Origin: a virus
Length of the DNA: 29,412 nucleotides
Direction: 5' to 3' (one strand)
IMG/VR virus record: IMGVR_UViG_3300030060_003740
Coordinates: 1 to 29,412 of that record
How positions within the stretch are numbered: position 1 is the stretch's first letter; each line of letters opens with the position of its first letter. The notes below the pieces were generated by a model. That model saw nothing but the letters and a program-made list of their open reading frames with translations, was not told where the DNA came from and ran no database searches. The translations under genes and the position numbers were made by a program. Below are positions 1-9,509 of the stretch, piece after piece.

Positions 1-3000
1 AAATCGTTTCCACATTTCTTTGTGTATAGTAGATACTTTTTGATTCCACTTTTCTATTTCTTTTTTATTAGATTTTATAGTTTTAGAATCTTTAAATATT
101 GTAGAATAACTTGAAACAGAAAAATTTTCAATACCATTTATTGGTTTACCAAAGCTTGAGTCAGGTAAATTCCTTAGTTGCTTTATTTTAGGTACAAGAA
201 CTTTGTTATATAAATCTTTATATTTTTGTTTTAAAACCGGATTATCACTAGAACCTACTATATAATAACTCGGTGTAAAAACAGTACCTCCGCCAGCACC
301 AAACCAAAAGTCTTTTGGCATTAAAGGTAAGAGTTGAGTTTTTATAGACTCAACAAATTCTTCTATACCTTCTTCTGTTTTTAAATCAAACGTATTAGAT
401 ATTTCATATTTAGCTAATAACTTATCAATACCTTTAGTTTCAAGTTCAAATAAATCTCTTATATTTAAAACTTCATCTACACTTTTACTAAACTTAACTG
501 TAGGATCTCTATCAATTTGTTTAGCTATAATAGCAGCTTCGTTTCTAGCTTGTACTTTACCTTCTAACTCTAGTATATCTTTTCTTTTTTCTTGTATTTC
601 AGGTTGTTGAACAGTCTCCATTGTAGCATCGAAAGCTAATTCAACACCCATCTCCATTGCTAGCTTATCTTTTCTAGTACCAAGCGTTGATGCTCCAACT
701 TTATAACCAAGTTGAGCTTCCATATCAACACCTCTAAAAAATGCCATTGTTTTATTTATACCAGGAAAACTTTTCTTTGTATGTAATTGTGGACCAGATA
801 ATCTATTAGTATCTTTAGGTAGTAAACCATCACTAATTAATTTATCTACTTCAGTAGGTTTCGTTATTCTTCTAGACTTTGTAAAAATCCTTTGTTCAGC
901 CGGTAAATTCCTTTCCATTTGAATTAAAGTTTCTACAGGTAGAGCATTAAATACTGCTTCAAAATTTTCTTGTAAAAATTTATCATAGTTATTTCTTGAA
1001 CCTATCATATCTTGTATAGGTTTTTTAAGCTCTGTTCTAAATCGTTTTTGTAGTTCAGTTCTAAACTGTTTAGATTGAACATCTGGTAGTTTTGTACCAA
1101 ACGTTTTAATAACAGCTTGACGAACTTTATTCATCATCTTATCGTCTAGTTTCAGCCTTCTTCTAAGCTTAGAATATTGTACCTGTTGTTCTTCAGTTAA
1201 ACCTATTCTGTCTATAAATTCTTGTTCAGCTGTAGTATCAGCTTCAACTTGTATTACTGGTGCTCCTTCTTCTGTTCTTGCATCTATATCTTGAGTGCGT
1301 TGTTCTACTTTATATTCTCTATTAAATACGTTACCAGCTTTATTAGCTATTTGAGCATTGACCCAACCAAAGAAACTATCGTTAACTTCAGGATTAAAGT
1401 TTTTAGCATGTGGTGTTAATTCAGAATAAACTTTTGAAACAAACTCTTGAGTTCTTTCAACATTCATTGGTACTTTTAATTTACTAGCTATTAATCTATC
1501 TAGTGTTTTATTTTCTTGCATTTCTTTTATTGCAAAATTAGCACCTTGATCTTTCCAAGTTTTAGCTGTCCAACCCATTTTACCTAGTTCGTCAACAACA
1601 GGTTTGGCATCTCTTGAGAACTTAGCTTCGTCAAACGTAACGTCTGCAGCTTTTCTAGTAACACCTTTACTCAGTGAACCTTTATGTATACTTTTATTAT
1701 AATCTTTTAAAAAGTTATAAGCTCCTCTACCAGTTTCAAAATCTATATTAGCATAACCAAGATCTGCGAAGAAACGTCTAATAACATCTTTTACTTGAGT
1801 AAACAAACTATCGTTAAATTTTATTTTGTTGTTTTCTACAAGATCAGAGAATATAGTGAAGTACTCATCTTTACTCCTAGCCATATACTCAGCATCGTAA
1901 TTATCATCTATACGTTTTTGTATTTTAGCTGCATTATCTTTACCAATAATATTTAAAAAATCATTTATTGTTTTTTGCGATATATTACCTAATTGACCGC
2001 TAGATTTTATTATACCATGTAGTAATTCGTGATTAGCTACATTGTCTCCATAAACTCTTTTCTTGGCTAAATCTTTATTTATAACTATCTTGTTCTCCAC
2101 TACTCCGCCTAAAGACTCTGCTAATTCATCTCCGTATTTAGCTCGTATTTCTTCTTGAGTTAAGTTGTCTTCTACTTCTAAACCATAAAGTTTACTATGC
2201 TTTTTAGCAAACTCCATATTAGCTTCAAAGTTTTTATCTGCTTGTTGTTCTAGCACTTTAGTTTTAACTTCTTCTCTAGCGGCAACTTCTTCAGTTGTTA
2301 CATCTACATCTTGATACTTATTAGTTATATCATCTATTTTGGTTTCAATATCTTTTAATGCGTTCTGATTTGATTTGGTATCTTGATCTTTTAATTTTCT
2401 TTTTATTTCAGTTCTTTGTATTTCTAAATCTACTAAAGTGTTTCTATCTTCACCAGTTACTTTAGTATCTACAACAGAATTGTAGTAAGCCTTTTGTTGT
2501 CTCTTAAATACATTAGCAGCATACTCGTTATCGTTTTGAATATCGATATCCATTAAAGCTAAATCAACATCATCAGCATTATCTATTATAGATTTAAACT
2601 TTGCTTCACCAACTTCTGTTCCTTTAATAGTATATTTAGGTTTATTAATTATAGCTTTACCACCAGAAACAGCTACATCTAGTGGTGCTTTAGCTAAACC
2701 GGCTATAGCTTCTAAAAGTATTTCTTTTTCATCTAGTGGTTTACCTTCTATAGTTAAACCTGCGGCTTCACCAAGCCCGCCACCAATTGCTTCTGCTGTT
2801 GCAGCGGCACCTGTTTGAGCTGTAGCAGTAACGACTCTACCAGCTACACCTTTACCTGTTGCTTTTGTTACAGCTTGACCAACTGTAAAAGCACCCTTAG
2901 CTCCTAATAAAGTGGATATACCCTCTACAGTACCTATAACACCTCCTCTTGCTATTGCTTTAGCTTGTATTTTATTTCTTGTTTTTTCATCAGATAAAAC

Positions 3001-3831
3001 AGTTCTTATATTATCAGCTGTAAAATCTAAGTTCTGCTTAGTTAGCTCGTCTTGTAATAAACCTTGAAACGAAAGCATGCTTTCTGTCATAAAGTTTGCT
3101 CCTGCAAAGAAACCACCCATAGCTCCAGCAGGTCCAGCAAGACCAGTACCAACTCCACCAATAGCAGTTCCAGCTGCTATAGATTGTTTATTAAATAATC
3201 TAGCCATACTCTGAACTGTGACTTGAGCTAAACCAGTTGCGCCTTTATCTTTAGTAGCAAGTAGAGTTGACATGAAAACATTTTCATCTTTTCTATATTT
3301 ATCATAAGCATCTGTCCACTCTTTAAGCTCTGTAAGTTCACCAGCTGCATTAGCTTTGTTTACTACATCAACATAAGCTTCAAAATCTTTATCTGTTAAG
3401 TCATCAAACTTCTTACCTAGCGCAACAGTGAATGTTTCATCTATAGATTGAGCTGATGGTATAGCGCTATATATAGCTTCACCTAAAGCTGTGGGATTTT
3501 CTTTTGTTCCTAATAATATTTCTGTATTTTTTTCACCTTGTTTTTGTAGAAGTTCACCTGCTTTAGTTTTTTTAAACCAGCCCATGAAGTCGTCTACCAT
3601 GTCTGTTAGTGCATTAGACTCTTGCGAATCCAAAGACCCATTGTCCGACTTTAAGTCCGTAGTATTTTGTTGATTGTTTTGGGACTGACCCGTCCCTTGA
3701 GACTTTCCCGGCTCATCAGATATTAGAACCGGATTGTATTTTCCGTATTTATCGAAAAACTTTTGTTCGTTGTTTAATGAAACATTTTTAAATATAGTTT
3801 CACCATTTAAATCAAATTGATATCTTTTCAT
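1..3831 (-). CDS. Giant internal virion/ejection-type protein with HExxH motif, partial (C-terminus beyond window)
   Basis: Starting at the ATG at 3831-3829 (MKRYQFDLNGE...), the frame stays open for 1277 codons to base 1, so the C-terminus is missing. It begins with about 90 polar, Q/N/S-rich residues. A Gly/Ala-rich hydrophobic stretch follows at about 218-247, then another at about 298-397, both suited to membrane contact. A K/E-rich helical segment spans about 458-557. Residues 601-605 read HELLH, a zincin-type HExxH zinc-binding motif. E656, in a DEYFTIFSDL context 51 residues later, could be a third zinc ligand. Length, membrane-like segments and a position after two smaller Ala/Gly-rich proteins resemble the end of a T7-like internal-core gene series or a phage polyvalent protein. 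I infer that it is packaged and enters the cell with the DNA. The leader has no Shine-Dalgarno sequence. The frame is certain; the function is not. Confidence 0.85.
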   Translation of the reverse strand, partial: MKRYQFDLNGETIFKNVSLNNEQKFFDKYGKYNPVLISDEPGKSQGTGQSQNNQQNTTDLKSDNGSLDSQESNALTDMVDDFMGWFKKTKAGELLQKQGEKNTEILLGTKENPTALGEAIYSAIPSAQSIDETFTVALGKKFDDLTDKDFEAYVDVVNKANAAGELTELKEWTDAYDKYRKDENVFMSTLLATKDKGATGLAQVTVQSMARLFNKQSIAAGTAIGGVGTGLAGPAGAMGGFFAGANFMTESMLSFQGLLQDELTKQNLDFTADNIRTVLSDEKTRNKIQAKAIARGGVIGTVEGISTLLGAKGAFTVGQAVTKATGKGVAGRVVTATAQTGAAATAEAIGGGLGEAAGLTIEGKPLDEKEILLEAIAGLAKAPLDVAVSGGKAIINKPKYTIKGTEVGEAKFKSIIDNADDVDLALMDIDIQNDNEYAANVFKRQQKAYYNSVVDTKVTGEDRNTLVDLEIQRTEIKRKLKDQDTKSNQNALKDIETKIDDITNKYQDVDVTTEEVAAREEVKTKVLEQQADKNFEANMEFAKKHSKLYGLEVEDNLTQEEIRAKYGDELAESLGGVVENKIVINKDLAKKRVYGDNVANHELLHGIIKSSGQLGNISQKTINDFLNIIGKDNAAKIQKRIDDNYDAEYMARSKDEYFTIFSDLVENNKIKFNDSLFTQVKDVIRRFFADLGYANIDFETGRGAYNFLKDYNKSIHKGSLSKGVTRKAADVTFDEAKFSRDAKPVVDELGKMGWTAKTWKDQGANFAIKEMQENKTLDRLIASKLKVPMNVERTQEFVSKVYSELTPHAKNFNPEVNDSFFGWVNAQIANKAGNVFNREYKVEQRTQDIDARTEEGAPVIQVEADTTAEQEFIDRIGLTEEQQVQYSKLRRRLKLDDKMMNKVRQAVIKTFGTKLPDVQSKQFRTELQKRFRTELKKPIQDMIGSRNNYDKFLQENFEAVFNALPVETLIQMERNLPAEQRIFTKSRRITKPTEVDKLISDGLLPKDTNRLSGPQLHTKKSFPGINKTMAFFRGVDMEAQLGYKVGASTLGTRKDKLAMEMGVELAFDATMETVQQPEIQEKRKDILELEGKVQARNEAAIIAKQIDRDPTVKFSKSVDEVLNIRDLFELETKGIDKLLAKYEISNTFDLKTEEGIEEFVESIKTQLLPLMPKDFWFGAGGGTVFTPSYYIVGSSDNPVLKQKYKDLYNKVLVPKIKQLRNLPDSSFGKPINGIENFSVSSYSTIFKDSKTIKSNKKEIEKWNQKVSTIHKEMWKRF

Positions 3832-3870
3832 ACTGTTTCGTTAGTTACCCGTTAATAAATGTAATTTGTT

Positions 3871-5022
3871 TTAATCTGCAAATTCGTCTTCGTTTTGCAT
3901 TTCTGTTTGTCCTACTTGTAGATCTATAATTGCATCAGTTTTTTCCTCATCAGTTAAATTTGGATTGTTCATTATAAATTGATATTGATCTTGAACAGTA
4001 GAAGCTGTACCTCTACCTATACCAACAATTGGTGTTACGTATTGAGGATTTTGTTGAGCTGCATAATTAGAATAATAATCTATTAATTCAGCTTGTAGTT
4101 GATTAGTATACATTGTATCATTAATCATAGTGTTTGCTATCAATTGAGCTTCTTCATTATTGATACCATCTTTCCAGTTAACATCACTAGCATCAGCATA
4201 CTTATTTAATGTTACATCATTTAGACCTAAGTCAGCGTAGCTATTAGTTGTTAGCTTAGATACAACATCGTTATAAAATGTTCTACCTGGAATAATCTCA
4301 CTGTGAACTAATGATTTTGTTTTACCATTTTGTACCATTCTAGAAACACTATAGTTTATAGCTTTCATGTTTGGTTTTCTTTTGCTTTGTAATTGTTTAA
4401 TTGCTAAAGCTTCTATTGTTCCAGCGAAGTTTGTATCTTTAACATTATTACCTGCTATGTTTTTAAGTTCGCTTAGCGAAGTCCACCTGTCACCTAACAT
4501 AACTCCTAACTCATTTTTATTTTGAGCAGACTTACTAGGATTTTTCATAAGTTTATTTCTACCACTTACAGCGTCTAAGTATGCTTTTCCTTCTGGACTA
4601 TTTTTAAATATATCTAATAAACCATCTGGGCTATCAGCTAGTATAGCTGTGTTCTCAACTAAACCCTTATAGTCTTCATAGCTATTAGCTAGCTCAGATA
4701 AATCTTTCATAGCTAAAGTTCTACTTTTTTTACTACCTAAAATAAAATCGTTTCTACCACTTTGTAGATCGTCATATAAAGCTTCAAAGTTTTCATCAGT
4801 TAACATCACACCGTTGTTAGTAACGTTCTCTACGAACTCATCATACTGTCTACCAACTTCACCGAAGTATTGAGTTAATGCTAGACCAGTTTGTGCTATA
4901 CTACCTGCAGCTTTTGTTATAGCTTTGGATGCAGCTATATCTCCAGCTCCTTCTACTCTAGCTGCTCTATAAGCTCCGCTTGCTAAACCTGAAAATTTTA
5001 ATGGTGATTTTTTATCTTTCAT
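3871..5022 (-). CDS. Putative internal virion protein (383 aa)
   Basis: The frame is unbroken from ATG at 5022 to TAA at 3871. The protein is helical-looking. Residues 1-55 are Ala/Gly-rich, and the remainder is polar with many N, D and K residues. The start, residues 5-12 KSPLKFSG, closely resembles residues 5-12 of the upstream neighbour (KSPFKILG), which suggests a shared targeting or assembly signal. It lies 12 bases after that neighbour and 39 bases before the giant HExxH protein. This position matches the middle member of a three-gene internal-core set (compare T7 gp14, gp15 and gp16), but I see no sequence motif that proves the role. The C-terminus is acidic. It could also be another minor structural protein. 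Confidence 0.8.
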   Translation of the reverse strand: MKDKKSPLKFSGLASGAYRAARVEGAGDIAASKAITKAAGSIAQTGLALTQYFGEVGRQYDEFVENVTNNGVMLTDENFEALYDDLQSGRNDFILGSKKSRTLAMKDLSELANSYEDYKGLVENTAILADSPDGLLDIFKNSPEGKAYLDAVSGRNKLMKNPSKSAQNKNELGVMLGDRWTSLSELKNIAGNNVKDTNFAGTIEALAIKQLQSKRKPNMKAINYSVSRMVQNGKTKSLVHSEIIPGRTFYNDVVSKLTTNSYADLGLNDVTLNKYADASDVNWKDGINNEEAQLIANTMINDTMYTNQLQAELIDYYSNYAAQQNPQYVTPIVGIGRGTASTVQDQYQFIMNNPNLTDEEKTDAIIDLQVGQTEMQNEDEFAD

Positions 5023-5034
5023 ATTACTATTAAA

Positions 5035-6015
5035 TTATTGATTTACTTCTTCCGCATAGTTAGTAGTATACATTTGACCGTTCCACATGAATGTTTGGCC
5101 TGGTCCTTTTGCCGCTCTAGCTTGACTAAAAGCTTGTCCAAAGCTAACTGTATTTCCACCACTAATTGAAGACATTTGACTAGGATTAGTAGTATCTGAA
5201 TAACCTTCAGCATAACTTATACCACCTAAACTATTACCTTGAGAGTCAACATTATTTAATCTATTCATCTCTTCAAAATCTATATCAACTGTACCTTGTC
5301 TACCTACACCTTGTATATTATCAAAAGCTCCAGCTTGTAAACCTGCTATACCAGCTTGCGCGATACCACTAAAGGCACCACCAATAGCATTGTATCTTGC
5401 TTGCTGTGCTGCTGAAACCTGTTGTCCATATGCTGCTGTTTCTGCTTGAGCCATACCAAGTAAGCTAGTTACCTTTTGTCTTTCTTGTCCACGAGATATT
5501 AATTCACCTTGTCTTTCAAGAGTTTGTAATCTACCAGCTTCTCTTTGTCTTAGCATTTGATTTCTAGATTCTTGAGCTCCAATGCTAGCTGAAGATCTTT
5601 GAGCTTGTAATTGACCTTGTTGTGCCAATGCTTGTGCTACAGCTGCTACGCCGCTACCACCTGCCGCATCTCTAAGTCCACTAAGTATATTAGCTTGTGA
5701 TTGTTGAAATTGTTGTGATTCAAATTGAGCTTGCTTTTGGTTAACAGTTAAATCTTCCATAACGTTCTCCATATTTAAATACGGATTACTAGTATCTAAA
5801 TCTGAATAAACTTGTTTAAGTCTGTTCATTTCAGTTCTAGCCATACGTTCTTTTCGCTCCGCATCTCTTTGAGCTCTTCTAGCTCTTCCTCCACCAAATA
5901 TACCTCCAAGTAAAGATGAGCCAGCTGATATAATACTACCAGCTAAAGCAGGGTTTGCTGAAGCAAACGCTCCAACAGCTCCAAGTATTTTAAAAGGACT
6001 TTTTTCTTCTGCCAT
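5035..6015 (-). CDS. Putative internal virion/ejection protein, Ala/Gln-rich (326 aa)
   Basis: An N-terminal hydrophobic Ala/Gly/Ser segment at about residues 9-42 ends in a GGIFGGG turn and a basic GRARRAQRDAERKERMAR stretch. The following helical region to about residue 215 is extremely rich in Q, A and R and looks like a long coiled coil. After it comes a second Gly/Ala segment (AIGGAFSGIAQAGIAGLQAGA), then a polar tail. This plan, a membrane-like N-terminus followed by a long Gln-rich helix, is common in small ejection proteins of podoviruses, such as the T7 gp14 type. That role is inferred from architecture and position, since it heads the block of three internal-protein candidates. The ATG follows the A/T-only leader ACAAATAAT. 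Confidence 0.82.
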   Translation of the reverse strand: MAEEKSPFKILGAVGAFASANPALAGSIISAGSSLLGGIFGGGRARRAQRDAERKERMARTEMNRLKQVYSDLDTSNPYLNMENVMEDLTVNQKQAQFESQQFQQSQANILSGLRDAAGGSGVAAVAQALAQQGQLQAQRSSASIGAQESRNQMLRQREAGRLQTLERQGELISRGQERQKVTSLLGMAQAETAAYGQQVSAAQQARYNAIGGAFSGIAQAGIAGLQAGAFDNIQGVGRQGTVDIDFEEMNRLNNVDSQGNSLGGISYAEGYSDTTNPSQMSSISGGNTVSFGQAFSQARAAKGPGQTFMWNGQMYTTNYAEEVNQ

Positions 6016-6058
6016 ATTATTTGTTTTTCTAATTAATTATAATTACACTATTTAGTGT

Positions 6059-6454
6059 TTATTTACTGCTTTCGAATACTTCACAAGCTGTAGCGAATAT
6101 TTCAGCTCTATCTGTAGAGTTGTTTTTAAACTTAGCTTTACTAAAATAACCTAGCATTGAAGTTGAATTTACCTTATTATCTTTACTAAAGAATATATAA
6201 CTTTGTGGTGTACCACCAGTACCATCTGTAGGAGGTGGAGTTGCAGCGTCCATGTTACATACTACAGTTGTTTGGTTGTTGTCATCATCAAAACCTATAG
6301 CGGTTACTATACCTATTTCAACCATACTATTATTAACATCAAACTCTGCTACATCAGTAGGGTTAGTATAATAAGCTGTGTCACCTATTTGTAGTGAAGA
6401 GTTTAAACTACCCGATTGAAAACCAAAAGTTAATGTTATTGATACTATTGCCAT
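6059..6454 (-). CDS. Small probable virion protein (131 aa)
   Basis: This compact, beta-looking protein begins MAIVSITLTFGF. Its middle reads IGDTAYYTN...VEIGIVTAIG, then a Pro/Gly/Thr linker at about 72-83, and it ends FSKDNKVNSTSMLGYFSKAKFKNNST and VFESSK (the former split here only as a description of two adjacent halves). I associate this end pattern with small proteins beside tail and appendage genes in marine phages, but I know no assigned function. It lies 10 bases after the 490-residue appendage candidate and before the internal-protein block. A tail accessory or head-tail completion role is possible. The start is well supported by the ATAAATAAT leader shared with its neighbours. Confidence 0.75.
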   Translation of the reverse strand: MAIVSITLTFGFQSGSLNSSLQIGDTAYYTNPTDVAEFDVNNSMVEIGIVTAIGFDDDNNQTTVVCNMDAATPPPTDGTGGTPQSYIFFSKDNKVNSTSMLGYFSKAKFKNNSTDRAEIFATACEVFESSK

Positions 6455-6464
6455 ATTATTTATT

Positions 6465-7937
6465 TTAAGCGTTAACTACTACTTTACTTAAATCAAAATC
6501 CATAGTTACATTTTGAGTACCCCATTTATGTACTATAACAGTAGCTGTTATTGTTATTGTTTGTGCGCCTGCAGCTGTAGTCGCTATGTTAGTTATAGAT
6601 ATATCTGTACCACCGTTTTCAGATGGTAAAGAGTTTGTCCAACTAGAATTACTAGAGTTAGATGTTGAGAATCTAATAGTCTCTAATGTACTAGGACTTT
6701 CTGCTACAGTAGAAAAAGCTGTTCCACCTGATCCAGTTAATAAATAACTAATATTCCATTTGTTATTATTAGAAGGACTCTTTTTACTTGAGTCTGCTAT
6801 ACCAACATAACTAGCTGTACTAACTGTACCAGCTGAAGTAGTAACACTATTTTGATCTGTTATAGTGTATCTACTACCATTTTCAGTTGCAGTTAAGGTT
6901 AACGTGGGGTTTATATATTGATTTAAAGTAAACGTTGGTGTTGTTGTAGGTATTCTAGAATTTAAATGATCAGATGTTATATCTATACCATATGAGCAAC
7001 CTCTTCTAAAAACAACATCAGCATTATCAGCTAATGTTACAGACTCAGATACTGTACACTCATTAACATTATCACTGTCAGGATTTAAAGTTATAACAGT
7101 TACGGTTTTATTAGAGTTTATATTAGATGATTCTATTTTATCACCAACTTCTACACCAGTCAAACTATCAAATATTATTTTAGTAGCACCACTAGCAGCC
7201 ATACTACCATTTACTTTTGTTGATATAACTGTTATTAATCCAGGAAAGTCTTGATTAAATGTAAACTTACCAGTGCTATCTAGGTTTCTACTAATACAAT
7301 TAACTGTATTACCTTTACTATCTACTTTTGTAGAGTTTTTATTAAGAGTACTTAGTATAGATTCTTCTACACTATTAACAACTCTAACTGTTCCATCAGC
7401 TAATGTTTCTCTTGAGTCTATTATTTTATTAACAGTAAGTACGAAAGGTGTATTTGGAGAACCAGATACTGTTATAATTTTTCTATCACCATACTGTCTT
7501 ACTTTATCTTCTCCAGTATATTTTAAATTATTAATTGCTAGAGATCTAGTTACTAAACTTACTTCTTTGTAATCAAGTTTATAATTCAAAGGGTTGACAA
7601 CTTCAGAGTCGTTGTTATATACAACATTAAAATTATATGTTGTAACGAAGTTACTAGTTTTCTCTACTCCAGTTAGAAATAAATTAACATGTTGAGAATC
7701 TTCTCTATTAACAGCCGTTATTGTTGGTACTTTCAAAAACTTCTTACCAGTATCAGCAACAAGTTTAATTGTAGCAACAACACTAGATCTATTTATACCT
7801 ACACTTCCAGCTAGAAAATTATTAGTAAGTTGATTAGATAAACCTCCATTAACAACTTCAGTTGATAATGTTGTGGTTCTAGGTAACCTACTTTTTGCTC
7901 TAGTTGTATTTACTGGGGTTATTGTTACTGTTGCCAT
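6465..7937 (-). CDS. Putative tail appendage/fibre protein (490 aa)
   Basis: The protein is rich in T, S, N and V with few charged runs and frequent alternating beta-strand patterns, as in phage fibres and surface appendages. It begins MATVTITPVNTTRAKSRLPR. The C-terminal 150 residues are especially Ser/Thr/Asn-rich and end in two strand-like segments (QTITITATVIVHKW and VTMDFDLSKVVVNA). A possible Ig-like or jelly-roll makeup fits but cannot be assigned by eye. It lies 12 bases after the 519-residue structural gene and follows the giant tail gene, where receptor-contact proteins often sit. No enzymatic motif was seen. The ATG is preceded by AAATTTAAAATAAT, again without a Shine-Dalgarno sequence. 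Confidence 0.78.
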   Translation of the reverse strand: MATVTITPVNTTRAKSRLPRTTTLSTEVVNGGLSNQLTNNFLAGSVGINRSSVVATIKLVADTGKKFLKVPTITAVNREDSQHVNLFLTGVEKTSNFVTTYNFNVVYNNDSEVVNPLNYKLDYKEVSLVTRSLAINNLKYTGEDKVRQYGDRKIITVSGSPNTPFVLTVNKIIDSRETLADGTVRVVNSVEESILSTLNKNSTKVDSKGNTVNCISRNLDSTGKFTFNQDFPGLITVISTKVNGSMAASGATKIIFDSLTGVEVGDKIESSNINSNKTVTVITLNPDSDNVNECTVSESVTLADNADVVFRRGCSYGIDITSDHLNSRIPTTTPTFTLNQYINPTLTLTATENGSRYTITDQNSVTTSAGTVSTASYVGIADSSKKSPSNNNKWNISYLLTGSGGTAFSTVAESPSTLETIRFSTSNSSNSSWTNSLPSENGGTDISITNIATTAAGAQTITITATVIVHKWGTQNVTMDFDLSKVVVNA

Positions 7938-7949
7938 ATTATTTTAAAT

Positions 7950-9509
7950 TTATCCTTGTTCGTCTATTATGTTAATATTAAACCCAACGCCATTACCAGT
8001 AAAAGGTTCAAATGATAAATAATTATAACTATTATAGTAAAATGTATTTCCATCCAGCGTCTCGCCGTTTGCATTTTGAGTTGTTAATCCAGTAAGTGCT
8101 ATACCAAGTCTAGTAGAGTCATATAAATTTTCACTAAAAACATAATTTGGATTAAGTTCTAACCTAACCAAAACAGCATTTGTCTCTGTTCCGTAACCTT
8201 CAGTAGGAAATATTTCTGTAACTTGGTAGTCTTCAATACGTAATAATTGTTGGGATCCATAAGAATCGATTCCAGTAGCACTTATTGCGCTAGAAAAAAC
8301 AAAAGGTGCCATATCAGATTCAGGAAAATATGTACCATCTTGACCAGTGTTATTTAATCCAACACCTCCTATTGAACTTATTGCACCACCATACACTTGA
8401 AGTAAAGGTTGACAATTATCAGGGTTTATGTACAATGGTGTATGAGGTAAAGCCGGCTGAAGTGGAGCATTATTTCCAGTCTGAAAAGTTTCTCCACTAA
8501 ATGCAAAAGCAACAAACTTTATATAAACATATTGAGGTAGATTACCATTTAAAACACCATCTCCTTCTTCTAAATTAAATCTAATACTTTTATAACCTAC
8601 AGAAGCATCAATACCAGAATTAGTATGTGTAGGTCCGTAAAAATTATTAGGAATAAGAGTTGAGGCTTCGCTATCTTGATTTAAAAAATCAGGACCATCC
8701 TGATGAGTATGATATTCGTTTCCATTCTCATCAGAAATTATTCCAGTTACAAATACACTTTGATTAGAAAACTCACCATCTGGATCACAGCTGTCATTAT
8801 TAGTAAATATACCTGATACGTTATCCCCGGATCCTGGGACCCCAGAAGAGTATGTTGAAGAGGTATTAGAAGTATAACCAACACAATCAGAATTAAAAAA
8901 ATTTAACATTCTACCTCTTGGTATTATTTTTAAAGTACTTGTTGCAGTAGGCTGTGGCACTTCATATAAAACTGCAGCTCCATCAAAATCTATATTTATA
9001 GTTAAGTTATTATTCGGCATAACAAAAGTAGGGTTAAGTACTATAGTTGCTACAACTTTGTTACCTAGTGGATATGGAGGCTGGATAGTTGAAATATCAC
9101 CTAAATCGCTAAAGTATTGAAAAGCAACTGTATTTCTTAATGTTATACGTTCTATGTTTGGATATAACCAATCATAGTTAAAGGCTCCTGCAAATTGTTG
9201 ACTCCAACTAAATGATGCTATACCACTATCATTAGTTGTGTTATCTGGGGCTGGGAAAGCACTAGCCACTACACCTCCTAGCGTTATATTTGGTGCAGAT
9301 ATAGTATAACCAGGATCTGGCTCTATAACTAATACTTTGATATTAGGTTCAAGAAGAGAGTCTACTATCCAACTAGCATTAGTAACCGCTATAGCATTTT
9401 GTATAACAGGATCTGTTATTAATTGTTCTTCTATAAGTTGTACTCCATCACCTACATCTTCTAAAGAAGAATATGTTGTTACCGTACAGTTTAATAAATT
9501 TGTTGCCAT
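7950..9509 (-). CDS. Putative tail structural/appendage protein (519 aa)
   Basis: This beta-rich protein is full of N, T, S, P, G and aromatic residues with few lysines. It has the look of an extracellular adhesive or fibre protein. Scattered cysteines include C8 (NLLNCTV) and two in the middle (NSDCVGY and NDSCDPDGE). A His/Asp-rich patch reads EYHTHQDGPDF and might bind metal. Its ATG overlaps the stop of the 2368-residue tail gene in TAATG, so the two are probably translationally coupled and their products work together. Residue composition resembles the C-terminal part of that tail protein. A host-contact role is inferred from position and composition only. Confidence 0.78.
   Translation of the reverse strand: MATNLLNCTVTTYSSLEDVGDGVQLIEEQLITDPVIQNAIAVTNASWIVDSLLEPNIKVLVIEPDPGYTISAPNITLGGVVASAFPAPDNTTNDSGIASFSWSQQFAGAFNYDWLYPNIERITLRNTVAFQYFSDLGDISTIQPPYPLGNKVVATIVLNPTFVMPNNNLTINIDFDGAAVLYEVPQPTATSTLKIIPRGRMLNFFNSDCVGYTSNTSSTYSSGVPGSGDNVSGIFTNNDSCDPDGEFSNQSVFVTGIISDENGNEYHTHQDGPDFLNQDSEASTLIPNNFYGPTHTNSGIDASVGYKSIRFNLEEGDGVLNGNLPQYVYIKFVAFAFSGETFQTGNNAPLQPALPHTPLYINPDNCQPLLQVYGGAISSIGGVGLNNTGQDGTYFPESDMAPFVFSSAISATGIDSYGSQQLLRIEDYQVTEIFPTEGYGTETNAVLVRLELNPNYVFSENLYDSTRLGIALTGLTTQNANGETLDGNTFYYNSYNYLSFEPFTGNGVGFNINIIDEQG

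Noticed and set aside
3832-3870. Partial inverted repeat TTAACGGGTAACTAA before the giant gene
   Set aside because: The pairing is short and imperfect, and no U-tract follows. It is not a terminator, and no known operator is recognised.
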